DNA from: Myxococcales bacterium
GTDB taxonomy: Bacteria; Myxococcota_A; Bradymonadia; UBA7976; UBA1532
NCBI GenBank assembly: GCA_020633435.1
Contig: JACKDP010000012.1
Coordinates: 81,651-145,650 of the forward strand
Length of the DNA: 64,000 bases
Direction of reading: 5' to 3'
Of the stretch, positions 1-8,981 are shown piece after piece. The notes under the pieces were generated by a model. The model saw only the letters and a program-made list of their open reading frames with translations, was not told where the DNA came from and made no database searches. The position numbers and the translations under genes are program-made. The stretch's first letter is position 1. Each line of letters opens with the position of its first letter.

Positions 1-819
1 CGCGTCACGAACGCCTTGGCCTGCGGCGGCGCCTGGAAGGCCGGCGCGATGGCCCCGCCCAGCGTGAACGGGAAGTCGATGGAGGTGGTGAAGCCGGTGA
101 CGTACAGGTCGCCATCCGGCCCCACGGCCACGTCCTGCACCGCGTCCGAGGCGCTCCCCCCGAGCCAGGTGCCGTACTCGACGATGGGGTCGATCACCAG
201 CGGGTAGCGGGCGTCCACCGCGCCCAGCTCGAAGCCCCAGGCCTCCCCACGCGCGGCCCAGCGCGCCGCCACCGGCACCCGCGCCCCCGCCACCTCCTGC
301 CACGCCACCGGCGCGCGCTGCACCACCGGCCCGCCGGGCGTCACCGCCTCGAGCGCACCGTCCGCGCGCACCCGCGCCGACGTCGCCCCCTGCAGGGCCA
401 GCCGGATGCTGGCGGCGTCCGCCCCGGGCTGCACATGGAAGTCGTACTCCAGCGCCCCGGCTTCCTGGTGCCAGCGCAGGTCGACCCCGGGCAGCAGCCC
501 CTCGACGACGACGCGCCCATACAGCGGCACGTCGCGCACGCCGCCGACGGACAGATCGTGCAGGCGCCCGGGCAGCGGCGCCTCCCCCACGACGCGCCGC
601 CCGGGCGCCGCGTCCACCACCTGCACCCCGAGCGCCGCGGGTGGCTGGGCGATGACGAAGCCATCCCGCCCGATGAAGACCGCCTGGTCCCCCGCCCGCC
701 ACACGAAGTCGGCGCGCGGATCGAGCTGCCCGCGGTTGGCCTCGAACCCCCGCGCGGTGGGCGCGGCCAGCGCCGACGCGGCGGCCAGGGTCATGACAGA
801 GAAGAGCAGAGCGCTGCGC
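1..819 (-). CDS. SBBP-type beta-propeller surface protein, N-terminal part only
   Basis: The reading frame is open from an ATG at 819 to the left edge (273 codons), so only the N-terminus is present. A perfect GGAGGT ribosome site lies 4 bases upstream of the ATG. The protein begins with a signal peptide (MRSALLFSVMTLAAASALAA). The mature part reads ANRGQLDPRADFVW then FIGRDGFVI, the opening typical of bacterial cell-surface proteins that carry SBBP propeller repeats. The first repeat is visible near residues 235-265 (YGTWLGGSASDAVQDV followed by GPDGDLYVTGFT). Such proteins are exported and thought to bind or display ligands at the surface; the substrate is unknown. Family assignment rests on the two opening motifs and one repeat. 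Confidence 0.8.
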
Positions 820-920
820 ATGGACACCTCCGGTGCAAGACGTGCGGGCGTCCAGTGCACCGGCCGGGCCACGGCGAGCGGGGGGGAATCCTCAATGGTT
901 TCAGAGCACTGGCCACCCAC

Positions 921-940
921 CGACCGTCCGCCGACGGTCG
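921..940. terminator. Inverted repeat between gene 3' end and next start
   Basis: CGACCGTC-CGCC-GACGGTCG is a perfect 8-bp stem with a 4-base loop. A further GACGGTC follows at 944-950. It lies just past the stop codon of the metallophosphoesterase gene and upstream of the propeller gene. No T-run follows, so it may be a terminator-like hairpin or an operator. Confidence 0.35.
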
Positions 941-948
941 ACCGACGG

Positions 949-2352
949 TCAGGCGGGCGGCGGCACCGTCGGCGCCATCACCGCCTCCGGCCCCAGCAGC
1001 CGCGCCTCGACGACGCGGTCGCCCTCCACCCGCAGCTCGACGGCGTGGGGCAGGAAGCGCTCGTACGGCGCCAGCCGGTTGGCCTCCAGGTCGCCCACGA
1101 AGGAGGCCAGGCCCGCGTCGCTGGCCAGCTCGATGCCGTCGGGGTAGCCCAGCAGGTTGGCCCACGTCCCCGAGTTCAGGTAACGGGCGCCGCCCACCAG
1201 CGGCAGGTCCCGCGCGATGTGGGTGTGGCCGAAGACGATGTACCGAAAGCCGCGGTCGGCCAGGGCGCTCGCCGCGATGGTGTAGCCCGGGCTGGCCTCG
1301 ACGCTTGGATCCCAGACGGCGTGCAGGTCGTCGTGGCGCAGGGCCGCGCGGATGAGCTTCAGCTTCAGCCGGTCCCCCAGCGTGAGGGGCTCGTCGCCCA
1401 GCCCCCGCATCCCCGGCTCCGGCGGCGGGTTCATGGCCTGCTGCACCTCGGCGACGAGCGCGCCATCGAAGCCGGCCTCGCGCAGGAGCGCCCAGACCGC
1501 GCGCTCCCCGTCCTCCTCGTCCGCCGCCCGCCCGCCCAGATCCCGCATCCCGGGCTCCGGCGGCAGATCCCCCTCCGGCGCCCGGCGGTCGGCCTGGCGC
1601 TTGAGGCGGGCCACCGCCTTGAGCTTGCCGAGGAGCGACGGGCGCAGCGCCAGCAGCAGGGCGTACAGCCCCGGCCCCTCCGGCTTCAGCAGATCGACGA
1701 AGCCAAGCTCGGCCTTGATCGGGTTCATGATGGTCGCGACCAGCGTGCTGCCGATGGGCGCCTCGAAGCCGGCCAGGGCCTGGGCGTCGGCCGGCCAGTA
1801 GCCGCGGGTCAGCAGGCTGCGCAGCCGCCGGAAGGCGTCCTGATCCACGACGTTGAAGCCATCGTAGCGGTTGCCGTGCTCGATGAGGGCGTCGCCGACG
1901 AGGTACGCCTCGCCGTCGGCGATGAACCGCACCCGGGCGCTCTCGGGGCCGAGGCGATCGAGGAAGCAGGCGCGCACCGCCGGCAGGCCCAGCTCCAGAT
2001 CGTGGTTGCCCAGCAGGATCGTCAGCGCGTGCCCCGCCGCGAGCAGGGCCGCCAGCGCGTCGAAGACCGGCCCATCCGGCGCCTCGGCGGCCATCATCCC
2101 GGTCAGGCGCGCCACGACGGCGGCCTCGTCGGCCACGAACGGCGTCCACCCCGGCGCCTCGATGCCCTCCTCGGCCAGGAAGTCGAGGAAGTCACCGTTG
2201 ATGACCAGCTCCACCGCGTCGGCCCGCCCCGCGAGGCCCTGGATGAACCCCGCCAGCACCTCCGGCCGCGTCATCATGCGGAAGCCCCGGCTGCCATCGG
2301 CGCCGAAGCGCCCGCCGAGGTGGAGATCGGAGATGATGTAGACGGTTCGCAT
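949..2352 (-). CDS. Calcineurin-like metallophosphoesterase
   Basis: A 467-residue cytoplasmic protein (no signal peptide) beginning MRTVYIISDLHLGG. All signatures of the two-metal metallophosphoesterase fold are visible: DLHLGG near residue 9, INGDFLDF near 45, LLGNHDLE near 100, a conserved EHGNRYD His near 140 and VFGHTHIAR near 375. The order resembles LpxH/YbbF-type hydrolases, but the protein is about 200 residues longer. The extra central part holds a short internal duplication, PPEPGMRDLG and PPEPGMRGLG, about 40 residues apart, flanking acidic sequence. The substrate cannot be read from sequence; a phosphodiester or phosphomonoester is expected. It is divergent from the NTPase-SUMF1 gene across about 117 bp. 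Confidence 0.85.
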   Translation of the reverse strand: MRTVYIISDLHLGGRFGADGSRGFRMMTRPEVLAGFIQGLAGRADAVELVINGDFLDFLAEEGIEAPGWTPFVADEAAVVARLTGMMAAEAPDGPVFDALAALLAAGHALTILLGNHDLELGLPAVRACFLDRLGPESARVRFIADGEAYLVGDALIEHGNRYDGFNVVDQDAFRRLRSLLTRGYWPADAQALAGFEAPIGSTLVATIMNPIKAELGFVDLLKPEGPGLYALLLALRPSLLGKLKAVARLKRQADRRAPEGDLPPEPGMRDLGGRAADEEDGERAVWALLREAGFDGALVAEVQQAMNPPPEPGMRGLGDEPLTLGDRLKLKLIRAALRHDDLHAVWDPSVEASPGYTIAASALADRGFRYIVFGHTHIARDLPLVGGARYLNSGTWANLLGYPDGIELASDAGLASFVGDLEANRLAPYERFLPHAVELRVEGDRVVEARLLGPEAVMAPTVPPPA

Positions 2353-2469
2353 CGCAGGCCCCCAGGCAGCGCGGGGAGCATGGCACGTCGGGTTGTAGAG
2401 CATGAAGGGCTTTCGGTCTCGCCGCGCCCCGCCCTGGCGTTCCCGGCGCCGGCCGCTCACACTCGCCCG

Positions 2470-4578
2470 GTGCAGCCCGACGTCCTCACCGCCTTCCGCG
2501 CCTGGCAACGCCGGGCCCACGCCGCGCTCCCCGGCCTGCCAGGCGGGCCGCCCCTCGCCCTCGCTGACGTTGTTCCCCTGACGGTGCAGGTGGACCAGCC
2601 GCGCGCGCCGTCGCCCACGTCGCTGGCGCAGGCCATCGCCGCGGGGCCGCCGGGCCTGCGCCTCGCCCTGCGCGGGCCGGCCGGCAGCGGCAAGACGACG
2701 CTGGCCCGCCACCTGGCCGCGACGGCCGAGGAGGCCATCGTCGTGTACCTGCCGGGCTGGCGCCTGGCCGAGGGGCACCCCTTCGACGTGATCCAGGCCG
2801 ACATGCGGGCGGCGTGCGGGCCCCGCGCGGCGCTGGGGCTCGCCGACGCGCTGCGGGCGGCCGGACCAGCAGTCTGCGTGGTGGTCGACGCCGCGCCCTC
2901 CGACCGGTTCGAGCTGCGGGGCCTGGGCCACGGCCTGGGCGAGCCGAAGCTGGTGGCCTTGACCCGAGAAAACCTTTTGGAGTCCGGCACCTTCGGCGAC
3001 TTCTGGGAGGGCCGGCTGCTGCCCCTGGAGCCCGCCGGGCAGGCCACGCTCCTGGCCCTGCACGCGGGCCCGGACGCCGACCGGCTGGGGCGTCACCTGG
3101 CGCGGACGGAGGGGCTGCACCGCCTCGCGCGGGTGCCGGGGGCGCTCGCCCTCTTCGCCGCCGACCGGTCGCCCCGGCTGCCGACGCGCCCCGTCCAGGT
3201 CTTCCAGCGCACGCTGGACGCCCTGCTGGCGCCCCTCGCCGACCCCGCGGCGGCGCGGCGCGTGCTGCAGGCGCTGGCCCTCGCCCTGTACGAGACGGCC
3301 GACGCCGACTGGCCCCGAGAGGTCGTCATCGGGACGCTCGACGCCCTCGGCCGCGGCGAGGTGGTGGGGGCGCGCGCCCCCTTCGCCGACGATCTGCGCC
3401 CACCACGCGGCGCCATCGCCGGCTGGCTCGCCGCCACCGGCCTGCCGGCGGCCCGCTTGTTCCTGCGGCGCGCGGGGGAGGCGACGGGCCTGCTGGCCGA
3501 GGCGGGCGGTCGCTGGCGCGCCTGGCACCCGGCCCTCCTCGACACCCTCTACGCCGAGCACCTGGCGCGGCACGGGCGGGCGATCATCGCTGGCCGCGCC
3601 CGCGAACTCGGCGACAGCCCCCGGTTCGAGCGCGTCCTGGCCCGGACCGCCGAGCTCGCGCCCCGGCCCGTCGGCGTTTTGAGCGCGCTCAGCGACGCCC
3701 GCACCCGGGGCGTGGCCCTCCGCACCGCGGGCGTCGGTCCCCGCGCGCTCTGCGCCCGCCGCGGCATGGTCGACATCCTCGACGCCCTCGCGCGCCGCTT
3801 CGCCCACCACCCGCCCGGCCTCGCGTACCTGCGGAGCCTCGCCCACCCCGGCGCCGATCTGGAGCGCTGCGCCCAGGTGCACCACGCGCTGACGGCGATC
3901 GGCCAGGGCGAGCCCGACGCCGACTTCTTCGCCCGCATCGGCCGGCCGATGCCCGAACACTGCCCCCTCGCCACCGTGGCGGTGCCTGGCGGCCGCACGG
4001 TCGTCGGACCCCGCTACGTCCACCTGAGCCCCTATCGGCTCAGCCGCACCGTCGTCACCCAGGGCGAGCTGCGGGCGCTCGATCCGACGGCCACCGCGGC
4101 GGCCAGCGACGACCACCCGGCCCAGGGCGTCACCTGGTACCGGGCGTGGCTCTATGCCCGCTGGGTGGGAGGCCGGCTGCCCACCGAAGCCGAGTGGGAG
4201 CACGCCTGCCGGGCCGGCACCGAGGGCCCCTGGTCCTGCGACGAGGACGCCCTCCCCGACCACGCCTGGTTCTCGCCCTCCGGCGCGTGGCTGCCGGTCC
4301 AGCCCGTCGCCCGGAAGCGGCCGAACCCCTGGGGGCTGTACGACATGCACGGCAACGTCTGGGAGTGGTGCGCCGACTGGTGGCGGCCCTGGGCGTTCGC
4401 CGAGGAGCGCGATCCGCAGGGACCGGCCGACGGGATCCTGCGCGTCATCCGGGGGGGCTCGGCGCAGTCCGGGGCGGGCGACTGCCGCTCCGGCGCCCGC
4501 ATCGGCTACGGCCCCGGCGCGGCGCCGACGGCCGGCGGCTTCCGCGTCGTGCTGCCCGCCGAGCCTGCAACATCCTGA
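2470..4578 (+). CDS. P-loop NTPase fused to SUMF1/FGE-fold domain
   Basis: About 702 residues. The start is a GTG (VQPDVLTAF); an in-frame ATG at 2380 is an alternative. Residues 69-77 form a Walker A loop (GPAGSGKTT) and a hydrophobic strand ending in Asp (VCVVVDA) about 65 residues later is the likely Walker B, as in NACHT/STAND-like NTPases. A helical middle region follows. The last 200 residues are a SUMF1 (formylglycine-generating-enzyme fold) domain: GGRLPTEAEWE, GLYDMHGNVWEWC, IRGGS and GGFRVV. In true FGEs the RGGS segment leads to two catalytic cysteines; here it reads RGGSAQSGAGDC, so the first cysteine is missing and oxidase activity is unlikely. Fusions of NTPases to this fold occur in multicellular bacteria and suggest signalling or conflict sensing. 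No signal peptide. Confidence 0.75.
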   Translation: MQPDVLTAFRAWQRRAHAALPGLPGGPPLALADVVPLTVQVDQPRAPSPTSLAQAIAAGPPGLRLALRGPAGSGKTTLARHLAATAEEAIVVYLPGWRLAEGHPFDVIQADMRAACGPRAALGLADALRAAGPAVCVVVDAAPSDRFELRGLGHGLGEPKLVALTRENLLESGTFGDFWEGRLLPLEPAGQATLLALHAGPDADRLGRHLARTEGLHRLARVPGALALFAADRSPRLPTRPVQVFQRTLDALLAPLADPAAARRVLQALALALYETADADWPREVVIGTLDALGRGEVVGARAPFADDLRPPRGAIAGWLAATGLPAARLFLRRAGEATGLLAEAGGRWRAWHPALLDTLYAEHLARHGRAIIAGRARELGDSPRFERVLARTAELAPRPVGVLSALSDARTRGVALRTAGVGPRALCARRGMVDILDALARRFAHHPPGLAYLRSLAHPGADLERCAQVHHALTAIGQGEPDADFFARIGRPMPEHCPLATVAVPGGRTVVGPRYVHLSPYRLSRTVVTQGELRALDPTATAAASDDHPAQGVTWYRAWLYARWVGGRLPTEAEWEHACRAGTEGPWSCDEDALPDHAWFSPSGAWLPVQPVARKRPNPWGLYDMHGNVWEWCADWWRPWAFAEERDPQGPADGILRVIRGGSAQSGAGDCRSGARIGYGPGAAPTAGGFRVVLPAEPATS

Positions 4579-4704
4579 ACTTCAAACGATTTCCCGAATC
4601 CGTCTGCGGGTGATCGGATCTTCACCCCCACCGGATGAAGGCCTGATCTCTCCGACGACCTGCCCCCCGCGACCTACCGTCGAGGCACGACGATGGAGGT
4701 AGCG

Positions 4705-5883
4705 ATGCGGAGCTGGATGCTGGGGCTGGTGCTGGTGGCGGGCTGCGCCCGGGATGGCGTCTCGGTGGCGACGGACGAGGCCGACGGGGGGGTGGGCGTC
4801 GATGTGGGCGCCGATCCGGGCCCCGTGCGCTGCCGCCAGCCAGGACCGGTGCCTGACCTGGAGCCGAGCCCCGAGCCGGCGCCCGAGCCGGCGCCCGAGC
4901 CGGCGCCAGAGCCCGTGCCGGAGCCCGAGCCCGAGCCCGAGCCCGAGCCCTTGCCCGATCCCGTGCCCGAGCCCGAGCCCGAGCCCGTGCCCGAGCCGAT
5001 CCCCGAGCCGGGCCCCCCGCCCGCGCTGCCGGCCTGCGCGGCGTGCGACGCCTGCGGTGAGCTGGCCGCCGACTGCGTGGCCGCCTGCAACCCCGTCGCC
5101 CGCCTGCTCGATCCCGCCCAGCTCGACGCCTTCGGCGCGTGCATGGCCGCCGACGCGTGCGGGGCGGGTCAGGCGCGCCAGTGCCTCGACGCCCTGGGCT
5201 GCGACGCCGAGGGCCTGATCGGCCAGCACTGCGACGCCCTGGCGCGCTGCTCCTCCGACGGCCGCGGCTGGCTGGACGAGGAGGCCTGCCGGGCCGACCC
5301 CTACCACGAGCCCTTGCAGTGGGCCTGCCTGGCCCCGGAGCGCCGCGCCGCCATCGGCGCCTGCCTGCAGGGGGCCACCTGCCCCGACCTGGAGGTCTGC
5401 CTGCGCATGGCCGCCTGCGGCGTGGGCGAGGCCTGCCCCGAGGCCGTCACCACGCGCCTGGCCGTCGACTGCTATGGCATCTGCTACGCCTACGCTGGCG
5501 GTGACCGGGGGTGCATCCCGGGCGAAGGCGACGCCTTCGCCCGCTGCTATGCCTTCTGTGACGAAGCCGCCCTGCGGCTGGCCGACGCCCACCGCCGCGA
5601 GTACGAGGCCTGCGCCCTCGATCCGGGCGTCTGCGGCGACACCTGCCTGCGGACGATGACCTGCGACGCCGACGCCCTCGCCGCCCCCCTCGCCGCCGCC
5701 GAAGGGCGCTGCGGCCCCCTGCCCCTCACCCACACCGAGCGCTACGGCTGCCTGGGCCAGGTGCTCCAGCAGGGCATCGCCACCTGCCTCGAAGACGCCG
5801 CCTGCGCCGACCTGCCCGCCTGCGTCGAGGCCGCCGCCTGTGGCGACGACCCCGGCTGCCTGGCGCGCCTGTGGGGGCCGTGA
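4705..5883 (+). CDS. Cys-rich lipoprotein with Pro-Glu repeat stalk
   Basis: A 392-residue lipoprotein. ATG 4705 is chosen because GGAGGT sits 4 bases upstream; an ATG at 4693 lies before that site. The signal ends in a lipobox (LVLVAGC). Residues of about 45-105 are a stalk of PEP, APEP and VPEP units. The remaining 280 residues are rich in Cys in evenly spaced blocks (CAACDAC, CMAADACGAG, CLRMAACGVG, CVEAAACGDD), suggesting repeated small disulphide modules displayed away from the membrane. No enzymatic motif is seen and I do not recognise a named family. Similar Cys-repeat lipoproteins with Pro-rich stalks are common in myxobacteria; the function is unknown. Confidence 0.8.
   Translation: MRSWMLGLVLVAGCARDGVSVATDEADGGVGVDVGADPGPVRCRQPGPVPDLEPSPEPAPEPAPEPAPEPVPEPEPEPEPEPLPDPVPEPEPEPVPEPIPEPGPPPALPACAACDACGELAADCVAACNPVARLLDPAQLDAFGACMAADACGAGQARQCLDALGCDAEGLIGQHCDALARCSSDGRGWLDEEACRADPYHEPLQWACLAPERRAAIGACLQGATCPDLEVCLRMAACGVGEACPEAVTTRLAVDCYGICYAYAGGDRGCIPGEGDAFARCYAFCDEAALRLADAHRREYEACALDPGVCGDTCLRTMTCDADALAAPLAAAEGRCGPLPLTHTERYGCLGQVLQQGIATCLEDAACADLPACVEAAACGDDPGCLARLWGP
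4861..5016 (+). repeat. In-frame GAGCCC-type hexanucleotide repeat tract
   Basis: Tandem GAGCC(C/G) with interspersed GCGCCC or GTGCCG codons encodes the Pro-Glu stalk of the surrounding lipoprotein. The unit is 6-12 bp, so copy-number change by slippage would keep the frame and alter only stalk length. Confidence 0.85.
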
Positions 5884-6240
5884 GCGGCGGCGGTGAACGG
5901 GGACCCCCCGCCTCGGCACCTTGAAGGCGCTGCCCAACGTACCTCGATCTTCCCATGTCCCGGACGTCTCAAGCACCGGGGTCGCCGGGAAGCCGGGGCG
6001 GTTCAGGGGGAGGACGTCCCGGCCGGCTCGCTGGCCATGGCGTCGTCGACGGCTGACTCGGGACGGCCCCTGGCGTTTCTTCTCCACCGCGTCCGCCGGC
6101 ATCCCGCTGTCTTCGGGGACAGGCAACGTCGTGGCAGGGGCCGCTGTGACCTGGGAGCGGAGGCTTGACGGATGGGGGAGGTGCCTCCACGAACCGGCGA
6201 TGGGCAGGTCGTTGGAGCTGCCAGCGACCGTGCGCGGCGG
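5884..6240. other. Convergent intergenic region without a gene
   Basis: 357 bp lie between the 3' ends of the Cys-rich lipoprotein and the dipeptidase-like gene. No ORF here has a ribosome site or family signature. The only structure I see is a member of a short interspersed repeat at 5985-6005. Confidence 0.6.
5985..6005 (-). repeat. Short interspersed repeat, copy 1 (AACCGCCC core)
   Basis: On the minus strand it reads TGAACCGCCCCGGCTTCCCGG, close to the copies at 45819-45837 and 47578-47596. If translated, all three give NRPGF(S/P). See the findings for the comparison. Confidence 0.45.
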
Positions 6241-8658
6241 CTACTCCCCCCGGCCCCGGCGCTCGGCCAGCTCCCACATGCGCAGGTAGCCTTCGGCCGA
6301 GCGGAAGAGCGGCTCCAGGTCGGCGTCGGTGGCCCCGCCCCGGCGGGCGTCTTCGATGAGCTCGGGCAGCAGGCCGATGTGCAGCATGCCCTGGGTGTTG
6401 AAGTCGACGTCCTTCTCGCCCAGCCGCGGCTCGGTGAAGGTCACGTCGCCGGCGACCGAGGTGAAGGGGTACTGGACGGGGTTCTCCTGGGGCTGGCCGC
6501 AGCGGGCGTCGTCGCCGAAGCGGGGGCGGGGGCCATGGGCCAGACCATTGAGATCAAAGCCGAATCCCTCGGCCGGGTAGCCGCCCTGGGCGGCGATGAG
6601 GCCCACGCGGCCGAGCAGGCCGCGCACCATGGCCTGGGGATCGGCGGCGTCGGCGCAGCGGCCGAGGCTGCCGTTGGAGATGCCCCCGAGGGCGTAGGTC
6701 AGGCCCCCCTTGTTGTTGCCATGGGTCGCGGCGGGCGGGTAGGCGCGCTCGCCCAGCAGGGCGTAGGCCCGCTCGGCGGATCGCTGCGGCAGGTGATCGA
6801 CCTCGACGATCATGCCGCGGTCCATCAGCTCTTCGAGCAGCGTCTCGCCCAGGGCCGTGAGGCCGGCGTTCTGGCAGTAGGCGCCGCGCAGGGGCGGCTC
6901 CTGCAGGGTGCCGGCGAAGGGCAGCAGCGTGGCGATGGGGTTGTTCACGAAGCGGCTGGTGTCGTTGGGCGGCGGGGACAGGTAGTCCTCCCGGGGCTGG
7001 TTGGCCCCCCCGAACTGCACGTCGCCCTTGTCGAAGGTGATGGGTACGCCCGGGCAGTCCAGGGTGAAGTTGGACCAGTGGCCGCTGTTGATGAGGTTGC
7101 CGATCTCGATGATGCCGCGGTGGCCATCGCCGGCCGAGAAGCCGTTGTCGTACTTGTGGACGGGGAAGACGGCGCGCACGCCGAGGCCGTGGTAGCGGTC
7201 GAGCTTCTCGCGCAGCAGCTCGGGGGTGCAGGTGGGGAAGCCCTCGCGCGGCGTCACGAAGCAGTCGAAGACATTGGAGATTTCGATGCCCAGGAGGACC
7301 GCCAGCTTGCCCTCGGCGATGACGGCGCGGGCCTCGGCGGGGGACTCGACGATGCGGAAGAAGCCCTTGCCGGGCCCGCCCGCCTGGGCGTCGATGTAGC
7401 GCTCCATGTTGCGCGCCTCGGCGATCTGGCGATCCACCGAGACCATGTCGTTGCAGTCGTAGCGCACGCGCTGCCAGCCGGCGCCGGTGACCAGCTCGCA
7501 GAGCACGGAGTTGCCGGTGGCGTGCTGCACGAACAGGCGCAGGCCCCCGAGCCAGGCGCGCTCCAGCCAGCGGTAGTACATGGCCTGGTGCGTCAGGCTG
7601 TTCCAGGTGTTCGGCCAGTCGGTGAAGGTGGGGTAGCCATCGGCGTGGTGGCTGAACTCCGGCGCGCGGCCCTGGGCGAGGCTGGCGATGAGGCCCTCGG
7701 GATCCAGATCGCCGTCCAGGGCGTAGCCCACGACGTCGCGCCGGCCGTCCGCCTCGTGGAACGGCTCGCAGCTCGCCAGGGCGTGCTCCACGCCGAGGCG
7801 GTGGAACGGCGCGCCGTGGAAGATGCCGCCCCCGCCGAAGGCGAAGTTGGTGAGCAGGTGCCCGTGGGTCTCGACGATGCCGTACACGTCGCCGTCCGGC
7901 CAGGTGGTCACGCCCGGGCTGCCGGCCGCGTCGATGGTCAGCTCGGGGAAGTCCGCGCAGCCCTCGCTCGGGTACAGCGTCACGATGGCGGCGTCGTCGA
8001 GGGCGTCATCCAGCCCGCCCACCGTCAGCAGGCGCCCGGTGGCGTACTGCCGAAGCTGGAACCGGGTGGGATCGTGGGCCGAGACCTCCAGCGTCCACTC
8101 GCCCGTGGATCGGTAGCTGTCGTCCACCAGCGAGATGTCCGATTCCAGGTGGTCCACCCGCGGGAACGTCACCTCGCCCGCCTCCGACGTCTCGGCCGTC
8201 AGGTAGCGGCGCTCGGCGTCATATAGGAGGAACGTCCCGAGGTCGGTGGGCTGCAGGCGGAAGCGCGCCGCCTCCGTGGCGTCCGCGCCGTCGAAGGCGA
8301 ACGTCTCCCCCGCCGCGCGGATGAAGCGGATGTCCGCGTCCCCGAACGTGGCGACATCCATGGTCACGCAGCCATGGGCGAAGGCGTAGATGCCCTCGTT
8401 CGCCGGCGCTGGGGGCCGCTCCACGGGCACCCGGGCGTCAACGGGGGCCGCGTCGACCGGCGCCGCGTCGACCAGCGCCCCGTCCGCCGGGGTCGCGTCG
8501 GCCGCCCGGGCGTCCCCCGGCGCACCATCCCCGCCGCCCGCGTCTACGCCGCCGCCGCCGGACGGCCCGTCATCACAGCCCCCGATCGCCACGCCGATCA
8601 GGAGCACGCCCACCACACCGCGAAGAGCCAAGCGCCGCCTCCATCCCAGGGCCTCCAC
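6241..8658 (-). CDS. Lipoprotein peptidase of membrane-dipeptidase/amidohydrolase type
   Basis: About 805 residues from a GTG at 8658; the frame stays open to a TTG at 8700, but the GTG places a positively charged n-region (RRRLALRG) directly before the hydrophobic core and lipobox (IGVAIGGC). A Gly/Asp/Ala linker follows, then a beta-rich N-terminal domain of about 140 residues. The catalytic part has metal-ligand-like motifs in the order expected for M19 dipeptidase/amidohydrolase barrels: IVETHGHLLTN near residue 215, EISNVFDCF near 420, IVEVDHLPQRS near 595 and AATHGNN near 625. Likely an envelope Zn hydrolase acting on peptides or similar amides. The long insertions between motifs make substrate prediction unsafe. 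Confidence 0.7.
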   Translation of the reverse strand: MEALGWRRRLALRGVVGVLLIGVAIGGCDDGPSGGGGVDAGGGDGAPGDARAADATPADGALVDAAPVDAAPVDARVPVERPPAPANEGIYAFAHGCVTMDVATFGDADIRFIRAAGETFAFDGADATEAARFRLQPTDLGTFLLYDAERRYLTAETSEAGEVTFPRVDHLESDISLVDDSYRSTGEWTLEVSAHDPTRFQLRQYATGRLLTVGGLDDALDDAAIVTLYPSEGCADFPELTIDAAGSPGVTTWPDGDVYGIVETHGHLLTNFAFGGGGIFHGAPFHRLGVEHALASCEPFHEADGRRDVVGYALDGDLDPEGLIASLAQGRAPEFSHHADGYPTFTDWPNTWNSLTHQAMYYRWLERAWLGGLRLFVQHATGNSVLCELVTGAGWQRVRYDCNDMVSVDRQIAEARNMERYIDAQAGGPGKGFFRIVESPAEARAVIAEGKLAVLLGIEISNVFDCFVTPREGFPTCTPELLREKLDRYHGLGVRAVFPVHKYDNGFSAGDGHRGIIEIGNLINSGHWSNFTLDCPGVPITFDKGDVQFGGANQPREDYLSPPPNDTSRFVNNPIATLLPFAGTLQEPPLRGAYCQNAGLTALGETLLEELMDRGMIVEVDHLPQRSAERAYALLGERAYPPAATHGNNKGGLTYALGGISNGSLGRCADAADPQAMVRGLLGRVGLIAAQGGYPAEGFGFDLNGLAHGPRPRFGDDARCGQPQENPVQYPFTSVAGDVTFTEPRLGEKDVDFNTQGMLHIGLLPELIEDARRGGATDADLEPLFRSAEGYLRMWELAERRGRGE

Positions 8659-8803
8659 CGCCCCGGGGATGCACCCTACGTGAGCGACGTCCGAGATCAA
8701 AACGTCCTGGCTGGCAAAGGCGCGACGCGGCCCCTGGCCCGCGTCGGTCCGGGGGGCAGGGGCGAGGGCGCAACCCCCGGACGCGCTGGCCTGCCCCGAA
8801 ACC

Positions 8804-8823
8804 CATGAACGAAAACATTCATG
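8804..8823. promoter_or_regulatory. Small inverted repeat upstream of dipeptidase gene
   Basis: CATGAA-8 bases-TTCATG is a perfect 6-bp inverted repeat in a locally AT-rich patch 145 bp upstream of the GTG at 8658. It could be an operator or a weak terminator for the RCC1 array. Confidence 0.25.
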
Positions 8824-8981
8824 ATTTCAAATCCTTGGTTCCTCCCGAGCGCTCCACTGGTCGGGGCACCACCCGCGCGGTCAGCCACACATCGGAGCGG
8901 GTGATGTCGTCGCAGAGGTTCTCGGCCCCGGCCCCGTCCGTCGCCGCCTCCTCGAAGGTGCCCGGGCAGCGCAGGACGGCT
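8819..8981 (-). pseudogene. C-terminal remnant of an unidentified exported protein
   Basis: Directly after the stop codon of the first RCC1-like gene an open frame continues to 8819. It reads LRCPGTFEEAATDGAGAEN, then LCDDITRSDVWLTARVV, ending GGTKDLKS. It has no start codon or ribosome site of its own and looks like the tail of a gene whose 5' part was replaced by the RCC1 array. Family not recognised; it may also be chance. Confidence 0.3.

Noticed and set aside
406..2469. Long open plus-strand frame before the NTPase gene
   Set aside because: It is the antisense of the propeller and metallophosphoesterase genes; its sequence is low-complexity Arg/Pro/Ala and shows no family motif. Only the part from GTG 2470 carries recognisable domains.
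4050..4578. SUMF1 domain as a diversity-generating retroelement target
   Set aside because: The fold is the one used by such targets, but no reverse transcriptase, template repeat or adenine-rich variable codons are visible in the window.
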